The notes beneath the pieces were generated by a model. That model did not search any database, had not been told where the DNA came from, and saw only the letters and a program-made list of their open reading frames with translations. From positions 140,885-204,884 of the forward strand of contig JAJEJC010000007.1 of the NCBI GenBank assembly GCA_022828105.1: a stretch of DNA of 64,000 nt. Reading direction: 5' to 3'. The translations under genes and the position numbers were made by a program. The stretch's first letter is position 1, and every line of letters starts with the position of its first letter. Origin of the DNA: Dehalococcoidia bacterium (lineage in GTDB: Bacteria > Chloroflexota > Dehalococcoidia > Bin125). Below are positions 26,373 to 35,915 of this stretch, piece by piece.

Positions 26373-27791
26373 TTGAGTTCCGACGACGATCCGCCAGAAT
26401 CCGATCCGTTTCCCCATGTCACTGCGGTCGTGCTCGCCGCCGGAGACGGTACGCGCCTGGGTTCGGAAATTCCCAAGCCTGCGTACCCAATCTGCGGACG
26501 GGCGATGGCCGCGCACGTGTTGCACGCGCTCAGCGCCGCCGGCATCCGTCGAGCCGTCGTGGTCATCGGGGCCGGTCCGCGTGGGGATACCGTTCGCGAT
26601 GCGCTCGATGCCGACCCTTCGGCGATCAAGCTGTCCTACGTCGTGCAACCCAAGCCGCGAGGCACCGCGGACGCCGTGCTGACGGCACGGAGGGAAGCGT
26701 GTAGCGCCGAAGTACTCGTCGTCAATGGCGATCTACCGCTCCTCACAGCCGACCAGATCAGCCCGGTACTGTTGGCCGAGGACGCAGACGCCGTGATTGC
26801 CACGGCGCAGGCAGCCGATCCGTCCAACATGGGCCGCATCGTGCGCGGCGAGTGCGGCTCGCTGCGGGAGATCGTCGAGTGGCGCGACGCGTCGGACGCG
26901 GTGCGTCGACTCCGCGAGGTCAACCTGGGCCTGTACAAGTTCCGCAGCGACTATCTCTGGCCTGAGCTGGAGCGCATCGTAACCCGGGCAACGGGCTCCG
27001 GCGAGGCGTATGCAACCGACGCCATTCCCGCTGCGGCCGCGCGAGGCCGAGCCCGCGCCGTCGAGGTCTCAATGGCCGACGGCCGATTGAACGTCGAGTC
27101 GCCCGCGGACGCCGCCGATGCAGAGGCGGTGTTACGCAAGCGAATCGTCGGCGCGCACCTCGAGTCGGGTGTCCACATTCGCGATCGCGGCGTGGTCTGG
27201 ATCGATGCGCAGGCGACCATTGCCGCACGGGCCGTGATCGAGCCCGGCGTCCACATCCGCGGCGCGAGCAGCATCGGCGCGAACTCGCGGATCGGTCCGA
27301 ATGCGGTGATCGAGGACTCCACAATTGGCGAGCGCTGCGTCGTCGAATCATGCACCATTCGGGGTTCGCGGCTGCTCGACGATGTCGAGGTCGGCCCCTA
27401 CACGACCATTCGGCCCGGCTGCGTGATCGGGTCTCACGCGCACATCGGCACACACGCCGAGCTGAAACAGGCCCGCGTCGGCGAGTACGTGCAAATCGGG
27501 CACTACTGCTATCTCGGCGACGCGGAGATCGGCGCGCGCGCCAACTACGGCGCCGGCGCGATCACCTGCAACTTCGACGGCGAATCGAAGCACGTCACCA
27601 GCATCGGCGAGGACGCGTTCATCGGCAGCGGCACGATGCTGGTCGCTCCGCTCACGATTGGCGCGCGCGCCCGCACCGGGGCGGGATCGGTCGTGACCAG
27701 GGACGTGCCGGACGACGGCAACGCCGTAGGTCATCCGGCGCGTCTCACTCCGGCGCGCCGGGAGCGGCGAGGATCGGAGCGGCCCGCATGA
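26373..27791 (+). CDS. glmU: Bifunctional UDP-GlcNAc pyrophosphorylase / glucosamine-1-phosphate acetyltransferase
   Basis: Makes UDP-GlcNAc, precursor of peptidoglycan. Residues about 15-240 are the uridylyltransferase domain: VVLAAGDGTRLGSEIPKPAYPICG, VVQPKPRGTADAVL, VVNGDLPLLT and NLGLYKF. The rest is the left-handed beta-helix acetyltransferase with hexapeptide repeats, the VGPYTTIRPGCVIG and GTHAELKQARVGEYVQIGHYCYLGD segments and a NYGAGAITCNFDGESKH region. The TTG start at 26373 follows GGAG by 7 bases. The ATGA overlap couples it to the CorC-type gene. Confidence 0.95.
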   Translation: MSSDDDPPESDPFPHVTAVVLAAGDGTRLGSEIPKPAYPICGRAMAAHVLHALSAAGIRRAVVVIGAGPRGDTVRDALDADPSAIKLSYVVQPKPRGTADAVLTARREACSAEVLVVNGDLPLLTADQISPVLLAEDADAVIATAQAADPSNMGRIVRGECGSLREIVEWRDASDAVRRLREVNLGLYKFRSDYLWPELERIVTRATGSGEAYATDAIPAAAARGRARAVEVSMADGRLNVESPADAADAEAVLRKRIVGAHLESGVHIRDRGVVWIDAQATIAARAVIEPGVHIRGASSIGANSRIGPNAVIEDSTIGERCVVESCTIRGSRLLDDVEVGPYTTIRPGCVIGSHAHIGTHAELKQARVGEYVQIGHYCYLGDAEIGARANYGAGAITCNFDGESKHVTSIGEDAFIGSGTMLVAPLTIGARARTGAGSVVTRDVPDDGNAVGHPARLTPARRERRGSERPA

Positions 27792-29068
27792 GCGACGGCT
27801 CAATCGTTGCGCTCGTCATCCTGATTCTCGCCGTGACGCTGCTGGTGCTGGAAGCGATCGCCGAAGCCGGAGTGATCTCCCTTTCCCGGTCGCGGGCGCA
27901 GCTGCTGGCGAGCCGGCAACCCGACAACCGACGTGCGAATCGACTGACGGTGATCACCGCCGAGCGCGAACGCGCCCTTGGTTCATTTGCCGTCGGACGC
28001 ACGGTTGCGGTGTCGAGCGGATTCACCGCCATCTTCTACATCGTGATCCGCGAGACCGGGTTCCAATGGGAGTGGCTGTGCGTCACCGGCGTCGTCTCGG
28101 CCGTCGTCGCGGCGCTGACCCAGTCCGTCCCGCGCCGCCTCGCAGCGACATGGCCCGAGGGCTTTGCGCTCAACTTTGTGCCGATCATCGACTTGTTGGA
28201 CGCAGTGTTCCTGATCCCCGCTGCGATCCTGGAAGCGCCCGCGCGCCTGGTCACCGGGCTCGGCCGCAGACACACCGAGGTCGCGCCGCAGCCGACCGAC
28301 ATTGAAGTGCTGATCGAACAGGAGCACGAGACGATTGCCGAGGACGAGCGCGAGATGATCCGCGGCATCATGACGATCGGCGACCGAATCGTGCGCGAAG
28401 CGATGACGCCGCGGCTGGACATCGCCGCGCTGCCGGCCGACACGGATCTGACCGAGGCGGCGAACTTCCTGCTTGAACGCGGATTCTCGCGCGTGCCCAT
28501 CTTCGAAGAGTCGATCGACAACATCACCGGCATCGTCTACGCCAAGGACCTGATGGCGGAGATTCTCAGGGAGGGCGACCAATCAATCGCCACGATCGCC
28601 CGCCCGCCGATCCTGGTACCGGAATCCAAGCTGATCGACGATCTGCTGCACGATCTACGCGGGTCGCGGGTGCACATGGCTATCGTCCTGGACGAATATG
28701 GCGGGACTGCGGGTCTGATCACGCTGGAGGACATCCTGGAGGAGATCGTTGGCGAGATCGCCGACGAATACGATCCGGCCGGCGCCGACGACGACGGCGC
28801 GCGGATGGTCGACGACGCACTGGTGCTCGACGGCCGCGCCCCGCTTGGCGCGTTGGAACAGATCGGCGGCCACGTTGAGGCGGCGGACTACGACACCGTG
28901 GCGGGGCTCGTGTTCGACCGGCTCGGTCGCATTCCCGAGGTCGGAGACGAAGTGCGGTTGGGCAATCTGTCGGTCGTGGTTGAACGCATGAACGGCCGGC
29001 GCGTGATCCAGATGCGAGCGATGGCCACTGCGGCTCCAGTTGCTGACAGCAATGAGGAGTCGCGCTAA
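27788..29068 (+). CDS. CNNM/CorC family membrane protein (hemolysin C-type, CBS domains)
   Basis: 426 residues. The N-terminal DUF21/CNNM domain has about four membrane segments (about residues 6-28, 75-90, 98-113 and 129-150). Two CBS domains follow, marked by IMTIGDRIVREAMTPRLDIAALP and RGSRVHMAIVLDEYGGTAGLITLEDILEEIVGEI, then a CorC_HlyC transporter-associated C-terminal domain (GRAPLGALEQIGG to FDRLGRIPEVGDEV). Such proteins are linked to magnesium or cobalt homeostasis; the older name hemolysin is misleading. Start ATG overlaps the glmU stop (ATGA). Confidence 0.9.
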   Translation: MSDGSIVALVILILAVTLLVLEAIAEAGVISLSRSRAQLLASRQPDNRRANRLTVITAERERALGSFAVGRTVAVSSGFTAIFYIVIRETGFQWEWLCVTGVVSAVVAALTQSVPRRLAATWPEGFALNFVPIIDLLDAVFLIPAAILEAPARLVTGLGRRHTEVAPQPTDIEVLIEQEHETIAEDEREMIRGIMTIGDRIVREAMTPRLDIAALPADTDLTEAANFLLERGFSRVPIFEESIDNITGIVYAKDLMAEILREGDQSIATIARPPILVPESKLIDDLLHDLRGSRVHMAIVLDEYGGTAGLITLEDILEEIVGEIADEYDPAGADDDGARMVDDALVLDGRAPLGALEQIGGHVEAADYDTVAGLVFDRLGRIPEVGDEVRLGNLSVVVERMNGRRVIQMRAMATAAPVADSNEESR

Positions 29069-29079
29069 CGTGAGCGCTC

Positions 29080-30189
29080 GTGTCTGACATTGACCAATCG
29101 ATGAACCCCGATACTCCGTATCGCGTTGCCTTCTCCCACGTCACCGGAGTGGGTCCGGCGCGGCTTGCGGCGCTGGAAGGCGCGTTCGAGAGCCTTGCCC
29201 AGGCCTGGTCGGCGGATCGCACGGCGTTGCGCGAGGCGGGGCTGGACCGGCGCGCGATCGATGAGTTGGAGTCGGCCAGGGCAACCCTCGATCCGTTCGT
29301 TGCTCATGCCCAAATGCTTGAGTCGGGCATCGACATCCTGGCGCGCGAGGACGACGGCTATCCCCGCCGCCTGCGCGAAATCGCCGATCCGCCGCCGCTG
29401 CTGTATGTCAAGGGACAGTTGGCTGAGCGAGACGAATGGTCGCTCGCCATCGTGGGAACCAGGCGCCCGACCGCGTACGGACAACAGGTGACGAGGTCAC
29501 TCGCCGGGGAGCTGGCCGACGCGGGACTGACGATCGTCTCGGGTCTCGCGCGAGGCATCGACGGCATCGCCCACGAGACGGCGCTGCAACGCGGCGCGCG
29601 CACCGTAGCGGTGGTCGCCTCGGGACTGGATCGCGTGTACCCCCCGGAACACAAGGGCCTCGCCGAGCGGATTCTCAGTTCGGGCGGCGCGTTGGTCAGC
29701 GAGTACCCGCTCGGCACACGACCCGACGCGCGGTTCTTCCCGCGCCGCAACCGCATCATTGCCGGTATGACATTGGGCACACTGGTCACCGAAGCAGGGG
29801 AAAAGTCGGGCACCTGGCATACAGTGACTTCTGCGCTCGACCAGGGCCGCGAGGTCTTTGCCGTGCCGGGGCCGATCACCTCGGAGCAGTCCACCGGCGC
29901 GAACAATGTCATCAAGCGAGGACTGGGCAAACTCGTCTCGTGCGCCCAAGATGTGCTGGACGAGCTCAACGTCGGACCGATCGAACGGCAGGCCGAACTG
30001 GCGGAGCAACTGCCCGAGGACCCCAGTGAAGCAGCGCTGTTGCGGCAGATCGGCGGCGAGCCAATCCATGTGGACGAACTCTCGCGGCTGCTCCAACAAC
30101 CCGTCCACGAAACCGCGGCCGCCATGGCCACGCTTGAGCTCAAGGGACTGATCCAGCAAGTAGGACCAATGACCTATGCCCGACGCTGA
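29080..30189 (+). CDS. dprA: DNA processing protein DprA (Smf)
   Basis: Loads RecA on incoming single-stranded DNA during transformation. 369 residues: N-terminal SAM/HhH-like region (VTGVGPARLAALEGAF), the Rossmann-fold DprA domain with LAIVGTRRPTAYGQQ, VSGLARGIDGIAHETAL, VVASGLDRVYPPEHKGL, FFPRRNRIIAGMTLGTLVTEAG and FAVPGPITSEQSTGANNVIKRG, and a C-terminal winged-helix DprA_WH-like domain (PIHVDELSRLLQQPVHETAAAMATLELKG). Start is GTG at 29080, with an ATG at 29101 also possible. The end overlaps topA by 14 bp, the usual dprA-topA pairing. Confidence 0.95.
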   Translation: MSDIDQSMNPDTPYRVAFSHVTGVGPARLAALEGAFESLAQAWSADRTALREAGLDRRAIDELESARATLDPFVAHAQMLESGIDILAREDDGYPRRLREIADPPPLLYVKGQLAERDEWSLAIVGTRRPTAYGQQVTRSLAGELADAGLTIVSGLARGIDGIAHETALQRGARTVAVVASGLDRVYPPEHKGLAERILSSGGALVSEYPLGTRPDARFFPRRNRIIAGMTLGTLVTEAGEKSGTWHTVTSALDQGREVFAVPGPITSEQSTGANNVIKRGLGKLVSCAQDVLDELNVGPIERQAELAEQLPEDPSEAALLRQIGGEPIHVDELSRLLQQPVHETAAAMATLELKGLIQQVGPMTYARR

Positions 30190-32671
30190 GCAGACATCGA
30201 GGCAAGACGGCAAGACGCTGGTGATCGTCGAATCGGGCGCCAAGGCCGAGACGATCTCCCGCTTCCTCGACGACGATTTTGTCGTCACCGCCTGCTTCGG
30301 ACACATCCGCGACCTGCCGCGCCGCGCCGCCGAGCGACCGGCCAAGATCAAGGGCAAGCCGTGGGCCGACTTCTCGGTCGACGTCGATCACGGGTTTCAG
30401 CCCTACTACATCGTGCCCGGCGAATCGAAGAAGCACGTCACCCGACTGCGCAAGGAACTGAAGCAGGCCGACCGGGTCTTACTCGCCACCGACGAAGATC
30501 GGGAAGGCGAGTCGATCGGCTGGCACCTCGTCGAGGTGCTCAAGCCGAAGGTGCCCTACGAGCGGATCGTCTTTCACGAGATCACCGCCTCGGCAATCGA
30601 AGCCGCGCTCGAGTCTCCCCGCCAGATCGACGAGCACCTCGTCGAAGCGCAGGAGTCCCGTCGCATCCTTGACCGCCTCTACGGCTACTCGCTCAGTCCC
30701 GTGCTCTGGCGCAAGCTGGGACAGGGCACCTCGGCCGGTCGGGTGCAGAGCGTGGCGCTCAAGTTCCTCGTGGATCGCGAGCGCGAGCGGATGGCCTTCG
30801 TCAGCGCCGAGTACTGGGGCGCGAATGCCGACTTCCTTGTCGGCGACACGCCGCTCAGCGCCCGCCTGCACTCCCTGGGAGGCAGCGAACTCGCCAGCCA
30901 GACCTCCGATTTCGATCCGGCTACGGGGCAGCTCTCGGCGACCGAAAAGCGCTGGGAGACCGAGGAGTCGCTGGCCGACATTCAGCCTGCATTGACCGCG
31001 GCCGAGTGGACGGTGTCAACCATCGCCAAGACCCAGGCGCAGATGCGTCCGGCGCCGCCCTTCACGACCTCGACGTTGCAGCAGGCTGCGTCCAACAGGC
31101 TGGGCATGGGCTCCGCCCGCGCGATGGCGGCTGCCCAACGCCTCTACCAGGGCGTCGACCTCGGCGCAGAGCGCGTCGGCCTGATCACCTACATGCGCAC
31201 CGACTCGGTCACGCTCTCCGACCAGGCCCTCGCCCAGGCCTCCGACTACATCAAGAGCACCTACGGCGAGGAATATCACCAGTTCCGCACCTACCGCACC
31301 CGCTCTCGCAACGCGCAGGAGGCGCATGAGGCGATTCGGCCGACCGACATCGGCAGGACGCCGGACTCGCTGCGCAGGGTGCTCGAAGGCGACGACTTCG
31401 CTCTCTACGACCTGATCTGGCGGCGCGCGGTCGCCTGTCAGATGGCCGACGCGCGGGTCGAACGCACGCGTATCGAGCTCACGGCGCGCCTGACCGGTCG
31501 ACCTAACGACGATCCGGCAGTGATGGTCGCCAACGGCCAGGTCGTGATCTTCCCCGGCTGGTACGAGGTCCTGCCTCCGAGCGGCGACGGTCAACAACTG
31601 CTTCCCGACGTTGCCGAAGGCGAGCGCGCGAAGTTGGACCGTTTCGAGTCGCGAAGGAGCGAGTCGCAACCGCCGGCTCGCTACACGGAAGCATCGCTGG
31701 TCAAGAAGCTGGAGGACGACGGCCTGGGCCGCCCGAGCACGTACGCAGCAATCATCAAGACGTTGACCGATCGCAGCTACGTGAATCGTCGCGGCCGCAC
31801 CCTGATCCCGACGTTTCTCGGATTCGCCGTCACCGATCTGCTGACCCAGCACTTCTCCGACCTGGTCAATGCCGAGTTCACGGCGGAGATGGAGGAGCAG
31901 CTCGATCAGATCGCCCGCGGCGAAGCACGCTCCGAAGAACACCTGCACGCGTTCTACTTCGGCGACGTTGACGAGGCGAACGGACTCAAGGGTCGGGTTG
32001 CCGAGAAGATCGACACGATTCCGTTCTGGGCGCTGAATCTGACCGCGGACGGTCTGACGCTGGATACGAACAACGACGACAGCCGGATCGGGCCGGACGA
32101 CATCCAGGTTCGGGTGCGCGGGGGGCAGTCGTTCCTGCGCCGAGGGGCCGGAGACGGCATGCGCACTGCTCCGCTGCCGCCCGACATCGCGCCGGCCGAT
32201 CTCACTCTGGAGCATGCCAACGACTTACTGGACACCACGCTGCAGTTGCCCAGGCGGCTGGGCCGTCATCCGGAGGCGGACGACGATGTCTGGCTGCTCA
32301 ATGGTCGATTCGGACCCTTCGTCCAGATCGGCGAGGTGGTCGGCCGGCCCAAGCGGGGCGTGCCCAAGCCCAGGCGCGCCTCAGTGCCCAAGGACATGGA
32401 ACTGGCCGAGGTCAACCTGGAGCACGCCATCGAGTGGCTGCGTTGGCCCAAGACGCTCGGCTCGCATCCCGAGACTGGAGAAGAAGTGGTGGTCCGGCCG
32501 GGACGCTGGGGCCCCTACGTGCAGTCCGGCGACGAGCGCCGCAATCTCAAGGACGATGACGACCTCGAGACAATCGAGTTGGATCGCGCCCTGACCTTGC
32601 TCGCCGAGCCCAAGGCGCAACGTCGCGGCAGAGGTCGACCCGGCGGGCGGCGCGGGCGGCGCCGCCCTTAG
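30176..32671 (+). CDS. topA: DNA topoisomerase I (type IA)
   Basis: Relaxes negative supercoils. 831 residues. The TOPRIM domain starts TLVIVESGAKAETISRFL, where most homologues have ESPAKA, and contains LLATDEDREGESIGWHL. The core has FHEITASAI, RRILDRLYGYSLSPVLW, the catalytic motif GLITYMRTDSVTLS with Tyr339, and NAQEAHEAIRPTDI and LEDDGLGRPSTYAAI. The C-terminus has two TopA repeats (RRLGRHPEADDDVWLLNGRFGPFVQIG and PKTLGSHPETGEEVVVRPGRWGPYVQSG shortened to their key words) and an Arg/Gly tail, but no Cys4 zinc ribbons. Confidence 0.95.
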   Translation: MPDAEQTSRQDGKTLVIVESGAKAETISRFLDDDFVVTACFGHIRDLPRRAAERPAKIKGKPWADFSVDVDHGFQPYYIVPGESKKHVTRLRKELKQADRVLLATDEDREGESIGWHLVEVLKPKVPYERIVFHEITASAIEAALESPRQIDEHLVEAQESRRILDRLYGYSLSPVLWRKLGQGTSAGRVQSVALKFLVDRERERMAFVSAEYWGANADFLVGDTPLSARLHSLGGSELASQTSDFDPATGQLSATEKRWETEESLADIQPALTAAEWTVSTIAKTQAQMRPAPPFTTSTLQQAASNRLGMGSARAMAAAQRLYQGVDLGAERVGLITYMRTDSVTLSDQALAQASDYIKSTYGEEYHQFRTYRTRSRNAQEAHEAIRPTDIGRTPDSLRRVLEGDDFALYDLIWRRAVACQMADARVERTRIELTARLTGRPNDDPAVMVANGQVVIFPGWYEVLPPSGDGQQLLPDVAEGERAKLDRFESRRSESQPPARYTEASLVKKLEDDGLGRPSTYAAIIKTLTDRSYVNRRGRTLIPTFLGFAVTDLLTQHFSDLVNAEFTAEMEEQLDQIARGEARSEEHLHAFYFGDVDEANGLKGRVAEKIDTIPFWALNLTADGLTLDTNNDDSRIGPDDIQVRVRGGQSFLRRGAGDGMRTAPLPPDIAPADLTLEHANDLLDTTLQLPRRLGRHPEADDDVWLLNGRFGPFVQIGEVVGRPKRGVPKPRRASVPKDMELAEVNLEHAIEWLRWPKTLGSHPETGEEVVVRPGRWGPYVQSGDERRNLKDDDDLETIELDRALTLLAEPKAQRRGRGRPGGRRGRRRP

Positions 32672-32724
32672 GCCACTACTCGATCGCTGCTCGCCTGCAG
32701 TCTCGGCCGCCCTACAGTGGACTC

Positions 32725-33678
32725 GTGAGCGATCAGTCGACCGCGACGCACGACCATCCTGCGCTCGAGCAGTATCTCGGCCTGCTGCGAGACGGCCGCG
32801 GCCTGTCCCCGCATACGATTCGCAACTATCGATCCGACATCGGCGACTTCCTCAACTGGCTCGACGGAGGGTCTCGGGAGCTGGCCGAACTGACGCGGGC
32901 CGACTATCGCGAGTATCTCGCCTCACTGCGAGAGTCCGCGATGGCCGAGGCCTCAATCAAGCGGCGCGCCTCGACGATCAAGTCATTCACCCGCCACTTG
33001 AAGCAGGCGGGCAAGTTGCAACGCGATCCGCTGACGTTGGCATCAACGCCCAGGGGGACTTCGCGTCTTCCGCACGTGCTCAGCGAGACGCAAGTGACTG
33101 CGCTGCTCGAAGCGCCGGACACCGCCACCGTTGCAGGCATTCGCGATCGCGCGATGCTCGAGTGTCTCTATGGATGCGGATTGCGAGTTTCGGAGCTGGT
33201 CGGACTCGAGATTAGCGACTACGACGACGATCATCGGTCGTTCGTCGTGCGCGGCAAGGGAGATCGGCAGCGCGTCGCACTGCTGAGTCGCAGCGCGCGC
33301 CTGTGGCTTCAGCGGTATCTGCGCGACGCGAGGCCCGCGCTGGCTTCCGCAACGATCACGGACTCGCTCTGGCTCAACCGATTCGGCAACCAACTATCGA
33401 CCCGGGCCGTCCAGCTATCGATCAAGAGATATGCGGAGCGAACCGGACTGCCGGCCGCCGTGCATCCTCATCTGTTGCGGCACTCATTCGCCACACATAT
33501 GCTCGACGGAGGCGCCGATGTCCGTGTGGTCCAGGAGCTGCTCGGCCACGCTTCCGTGTCCACGACCCAGGTATACACACACGTCAGCGACGCCGCGCGT
33601 CACGAGACGATCGAGAAGGCGCTCGACGGAGTTGCAGAGCTGCTTCTCGAGCGACGGCTTCAGGATCTGGATGAGTAG
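32725..33678 (+). CDS. Tyrosine recombinase, XerC/XerD type
   Basis: Site-specific recombinase resolving chromosome dimers at dif. 317 residues. The N-terminal SAM-like core-binding domain starts EQYLGLLRDGRGLSPHTIRNYRSDI. The catalytic domain shows YGCGLRVSELVGL (Arg), VRGKGDRQRVALLS (Lys), HPHLLRHSFATHMLDGGADVRVVQELLGHASVSTTQVYTH (shortened: HxxR, His, Tyr), so the R-K-H-R-H-Y set is complete. A GTG at 32725 is the start. Position after topA and before aroQ suggests a stable chromosomal Xer gene, not an integron or phage integrase. XerC and XerD cannot be told apart here. Confidence 0.93.
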   Translation: MSDQSTATHDHPALEQYLGLLRDGRGLSPHTIRNYRSDIGDFLNWLDGGSRELAELTRADYREYLASLRESAMAEASIKRRASTIKSFTRHLKQAGKLQRDPLTLASTPRGTSRLPHVLSETQVTALLEAPDTATVAGIRDRAMLECLYGCGLRVSELVGLEISDYDDDHRSFVVRGKGDRQRVALLSRSARLWLQRYLRDARPALASATITDSLWLNRFGNQLSTRAVQLSIKRYAERTGLPAAVHPHLLRHSFATHMLDGGADVRVVQELLGHASVSTTQVYTHVSDAARHETIEKALDGVAELLLERRLQDLDE

Positions 33679-34168
33679 CACGCCCATGAAAGTACTGCTG
33701 ATCTCGGGACCCAACCTCAACATCCTGGGCCAGCGCCAGCCGGAGATCTACGGCACGCAGACGCTGGCCGACATCGAGGATCTCGTCGGCAAGCGGGCCA
33801 AGGAGTGGGGCGTCACGATTCGTCCGTACCAGTCCAACCACGAAGGCGCGATCATCGATTTCATTCAGCAGGAACGATCGGCCGAGGGCCTGATCATCAA
33901 TCCCGGCGCGCTTTCGCACTATGGCTACTCACTGCGCGACGCCCTGGAGGCCTTTCCCGGGGGCAAGATGGAAGTGCATCTCTCCAACGTCCACTCGCGC
34001 GAAGAGTTTCGACACCATCTCGTCACCGCGCCGATCATGGATGGCGTTGTTGCCGGGCTCGGTTGGCGAGGCTATCTCGCCGCGCTCGACGCGCTGGTTC
34101 CGATGCTCCAGGAGCGCCTGAATCGCAATGACTCGGCGAAGCCTGTCGAACCTGAAGCAAGCGCATGA
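33671..34168 (+). CDS. aroQ: 3-dehydroquinate dehydratase, type II
   Basis: Dehydrates 3-dehydroquinate to 3-dehydroshikimate. 165 residues with LLISGPNLNILGQRQPEIYGTQT (the catalytic Tyr and Arg of type II enzymes are in this first block), SNHEGAIIDFIQQE, LIINPGALSHYGYSLRDAL and EVHLSNVHSREEFRHH. I chose the ATG at 33671, 5 bases after AGGA and overlapping the Xer stop by 8 bp; the ATG at 33686 (MKVLLISG) is an alternative. Downstream the pepP/Q-like gene overlaps by ATGA. Confidence 0.94.
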   Translation: MSSTPMKVLLISGPNLNILGQRQPEIYGTQTLADIEDLVGKRAKEWGVTIRPYQSNHEGAIIDFIQQERSAEGLIINPGALSHYGYSLRDALEAFPGGKMEVHLSNVHSREEFRHHLVTAPIMDGVVAGLGWRGYLAALDALVPMLQERLNRNDSAKPVEPEASA

Positions 34169-35268
34169 CCTCAACCATGAGCCGGATTGACCGCATCAGG
34201 CCGCGCTTGTCCGAGGCCAATGTCGACGCGCTGTTGATCACTGAGCTTCACAACCGCCGGTACGCCTCGGGGTTCAGCGGCTCGAACGGTTGGTTGGTGA
34301 TCCCGGCGGACGACGCGCGCGCTCCGATTCTGGCCACCGACTTCCGCTACCTGGAGCAAGCCGCGCAAGAGTCTCCGGAATTCGAAGTCGTGCAGATGAA
34401 GGGCGAGATGCAGAAGTGGTGGGACGAGTTGGCGAGGCCGTTGGGCAGGATCCGATTGGGATTCGAGTCGGCCGACCTCACCGTGTCCGCACACAAGCGG
34501 CTCCGTGACGTCAACGCCAAGATTCCCGCCAGCCAACGGCCCGCGCTGGTCCAGACCGCGAACATCGTGGAGTCGATCCGTGCAGTGAAAGACGACGCCG
34601 AGTTGGCGCTGCTGCGCCGCGCGGCGCAGCTGACGGATGACGCGTTCGCCCACGCAACGTCGGCAGTCGAAGCAGGTTGGACCGAGTCCCGGGTCTCCTG
34701 GGAAATCGAACAGTATGCGCGCGGGCATGGCGCGGAAGCGATGGCCTTTGAGTCGATCGTGGCCGCCGGACCCTGGGGCGCTCGACCGCACGCACGCCCG
34801 AGAGACGAAGCCATCGAAATGGGCGAACCGATCGTGATCGATATGGGCGCCCGCTTCAGCGGCTATTGCGCCGATATGACCCGCACGATCGTGCTGGGAG
34901 AGCACGACGAACAGTTTCCCCGCATCTACGACATCGTTCTTGCCGCGCATGAGACGGCCGCGCAGATGATCGAGCCGGGAATGTCGGGCAAGGACGCTGA
35001 CCAGCTTGCGCGCCAGGTGATCACCGACGCCGGCTATGGCGAGCAGTTCGGTCACGGCCTCGGCCACGGAGTCGGACTGCAGATACACGAAACGCCGCAT
35101 CTCGGCGTCACGTCGAAGGACACCCTGGAACCGGGCATGGTGATCACCATTGAACCGGGCATCTACCTGTCCGACTGGGGCGGCGTGCGAATCGAAGACA
35201 TGGGACTGCTCGACGAGCAGGGCTTCCACTCGTTCACGGGCACGCCAAAGCTCCGGATGCTCGCGTAA
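34165..35268 (+). CDS. M24 family metallopeptidase (Xaa-Pro aminopeptidase/dipeptidase)
   Basis: Cleaves N-terminal residues linked to proline; 367 residues. The N-terminal creatinase-like domain starts LSEANVDALLITELHNRRYASGFSGSNGW. The catalytic pita-bread domain supplies the five metal ligands: VIDMGARFSGYCADMTRTI (two Asp), HGLGHGVGLQIHETPHLG (His), VITIEPGIYLSDWGG (Glu), and VRIEDMGLL (Glu). It sits between aroQ and efp, a common order in Firmicutes and relatives, and overlaps aroQ by 4 bp. PepP and PepQ are not distinguishable from sequence alone here. Confidence 0.93.
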   Translation: MTSTMSRIDRIRPRLSEANVDALLITELHNRRYASGFSGSNGWLVIPADDARAPILATDFRYLEQAAQESPEFEVVQMKGEMQKWWDELARPLGRIRLGFESADLTVSAHKRLRDVNAKIPASQRPALVQTANIVESIRAVKDDAELALLRRAAQLTDDAFAHATSAVEAGWTESRVSWEIEQYARGHGAEAMAFESIVAAGPWGARPHARPRDEAIEMGEPIVIDMGARFSGYCADMTRTIVLGEHDEQFPRIYDIVLAAHETAAQMIEPGMSGKDADQLARQVITDAGYGEQFGHGLGHGVGLQIHETPHLGVTSKDTLEPGMVITIEPGIYLSDWGGVRIEDMGLLDEQGFHSFTGTPKLRMLA

Positions 35269-35306
35269 CGGCACGAACGTACACACACGCAACTGACAGG
35301 CTGACA

Positions 35307-35864
35307 ATGATCTCCACCGGCGACCTCAAGCGCGGATTCGTGATCGAACTGGACGGCAACGAGTACCAGATCGTCGACTGGGAGCACATCAAGGTCGGGC
35401 GCGGCTCGGCCCAGGCGCGGCTCAGGTTGCGCGACATTCGCGGCGGTCACACGATCGAGCGCACATTCCAGGCCGGCACCAAGTTTCGCCGCATTCGCAC
35501 CGAGCATCGGACGATGCAGTATCTCTACCGCGACGGCGATCTGCTCTACTTCATGAACACGGAGACATTTGAGCAGGAACCGCTCGCGCTCGACGTCGTT
35601 GGCGAGGCGGTCAACTACCTGGCCGAGAACGCGGAGGCGGAAGTCTTGATCGTGGGCGAGAATCCCGTCGCGGTCGAACTGCCCGCCGCCGTACCGCTCG
35701 TCGTTGCCGAGTCCGACCCCGGCGTCAAGGGCGACACGGCCACCGGCGCGACGAAGCCGGCCACGCTCGAGACCGGCCTCACCGTCAACGTCCCCCTCTT
35801 CATCAACCCCGGAGACACCGTCAAAGTCGACACGCGCAGCGGACAGTACCTCGAACGCGCCTGA
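35307..35864 (+). CDS. efp: Translation elongation factor P, Arg32 type
   Basis: Relieves ribosome stalling at polyproline. 185 residues in three beta domains. The tip loop of domain I reads HIKVGRGSAQARLRLRDI: Arg32 occupies the position of the modified Lys34 of E. coli EF-P, and the preceding invariant-looking proline is Val30. Domain II includes RTMQYLYRDGDLLYFMNTETFEQ; domain III has LPLVVAESDPGVKGDTATGATKPATLETG-like sequence, shortened here, ending VDTRSGQYLERA. It lies 38 bases after the M24 peptidase. Confidence 0.95.
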   Translation: MISTGDLKRGFVIELDGNEYQIVDWEHIKVGRGSAQARLRLRDIRGGHTIERTFQAGTKFRRIRTEHRTMQYLYRDGDLLYFMNTETFEQEPLALDVVGEAVNYLAENAEAEVLIVGENPVAVELPAAVPLVVAESDPGVKGDTATGATKPATLETGLTVNVPLFINPGDTVKVDTRSGQYLERA

Positions 35865-35915
35865 GCCGATCCCTGCTTCATCCGGGAGACGGCTAGGGTG
35901 AGGGCGGAGCCACCG

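Noticed and set aside
32725..33678. Phage or integron integrase
   Set aside because: The gene is embedded in a housekeeping operon, and no attachment site, cassette or phage gene is near; it is best read as chromosomal Xer recombinase.
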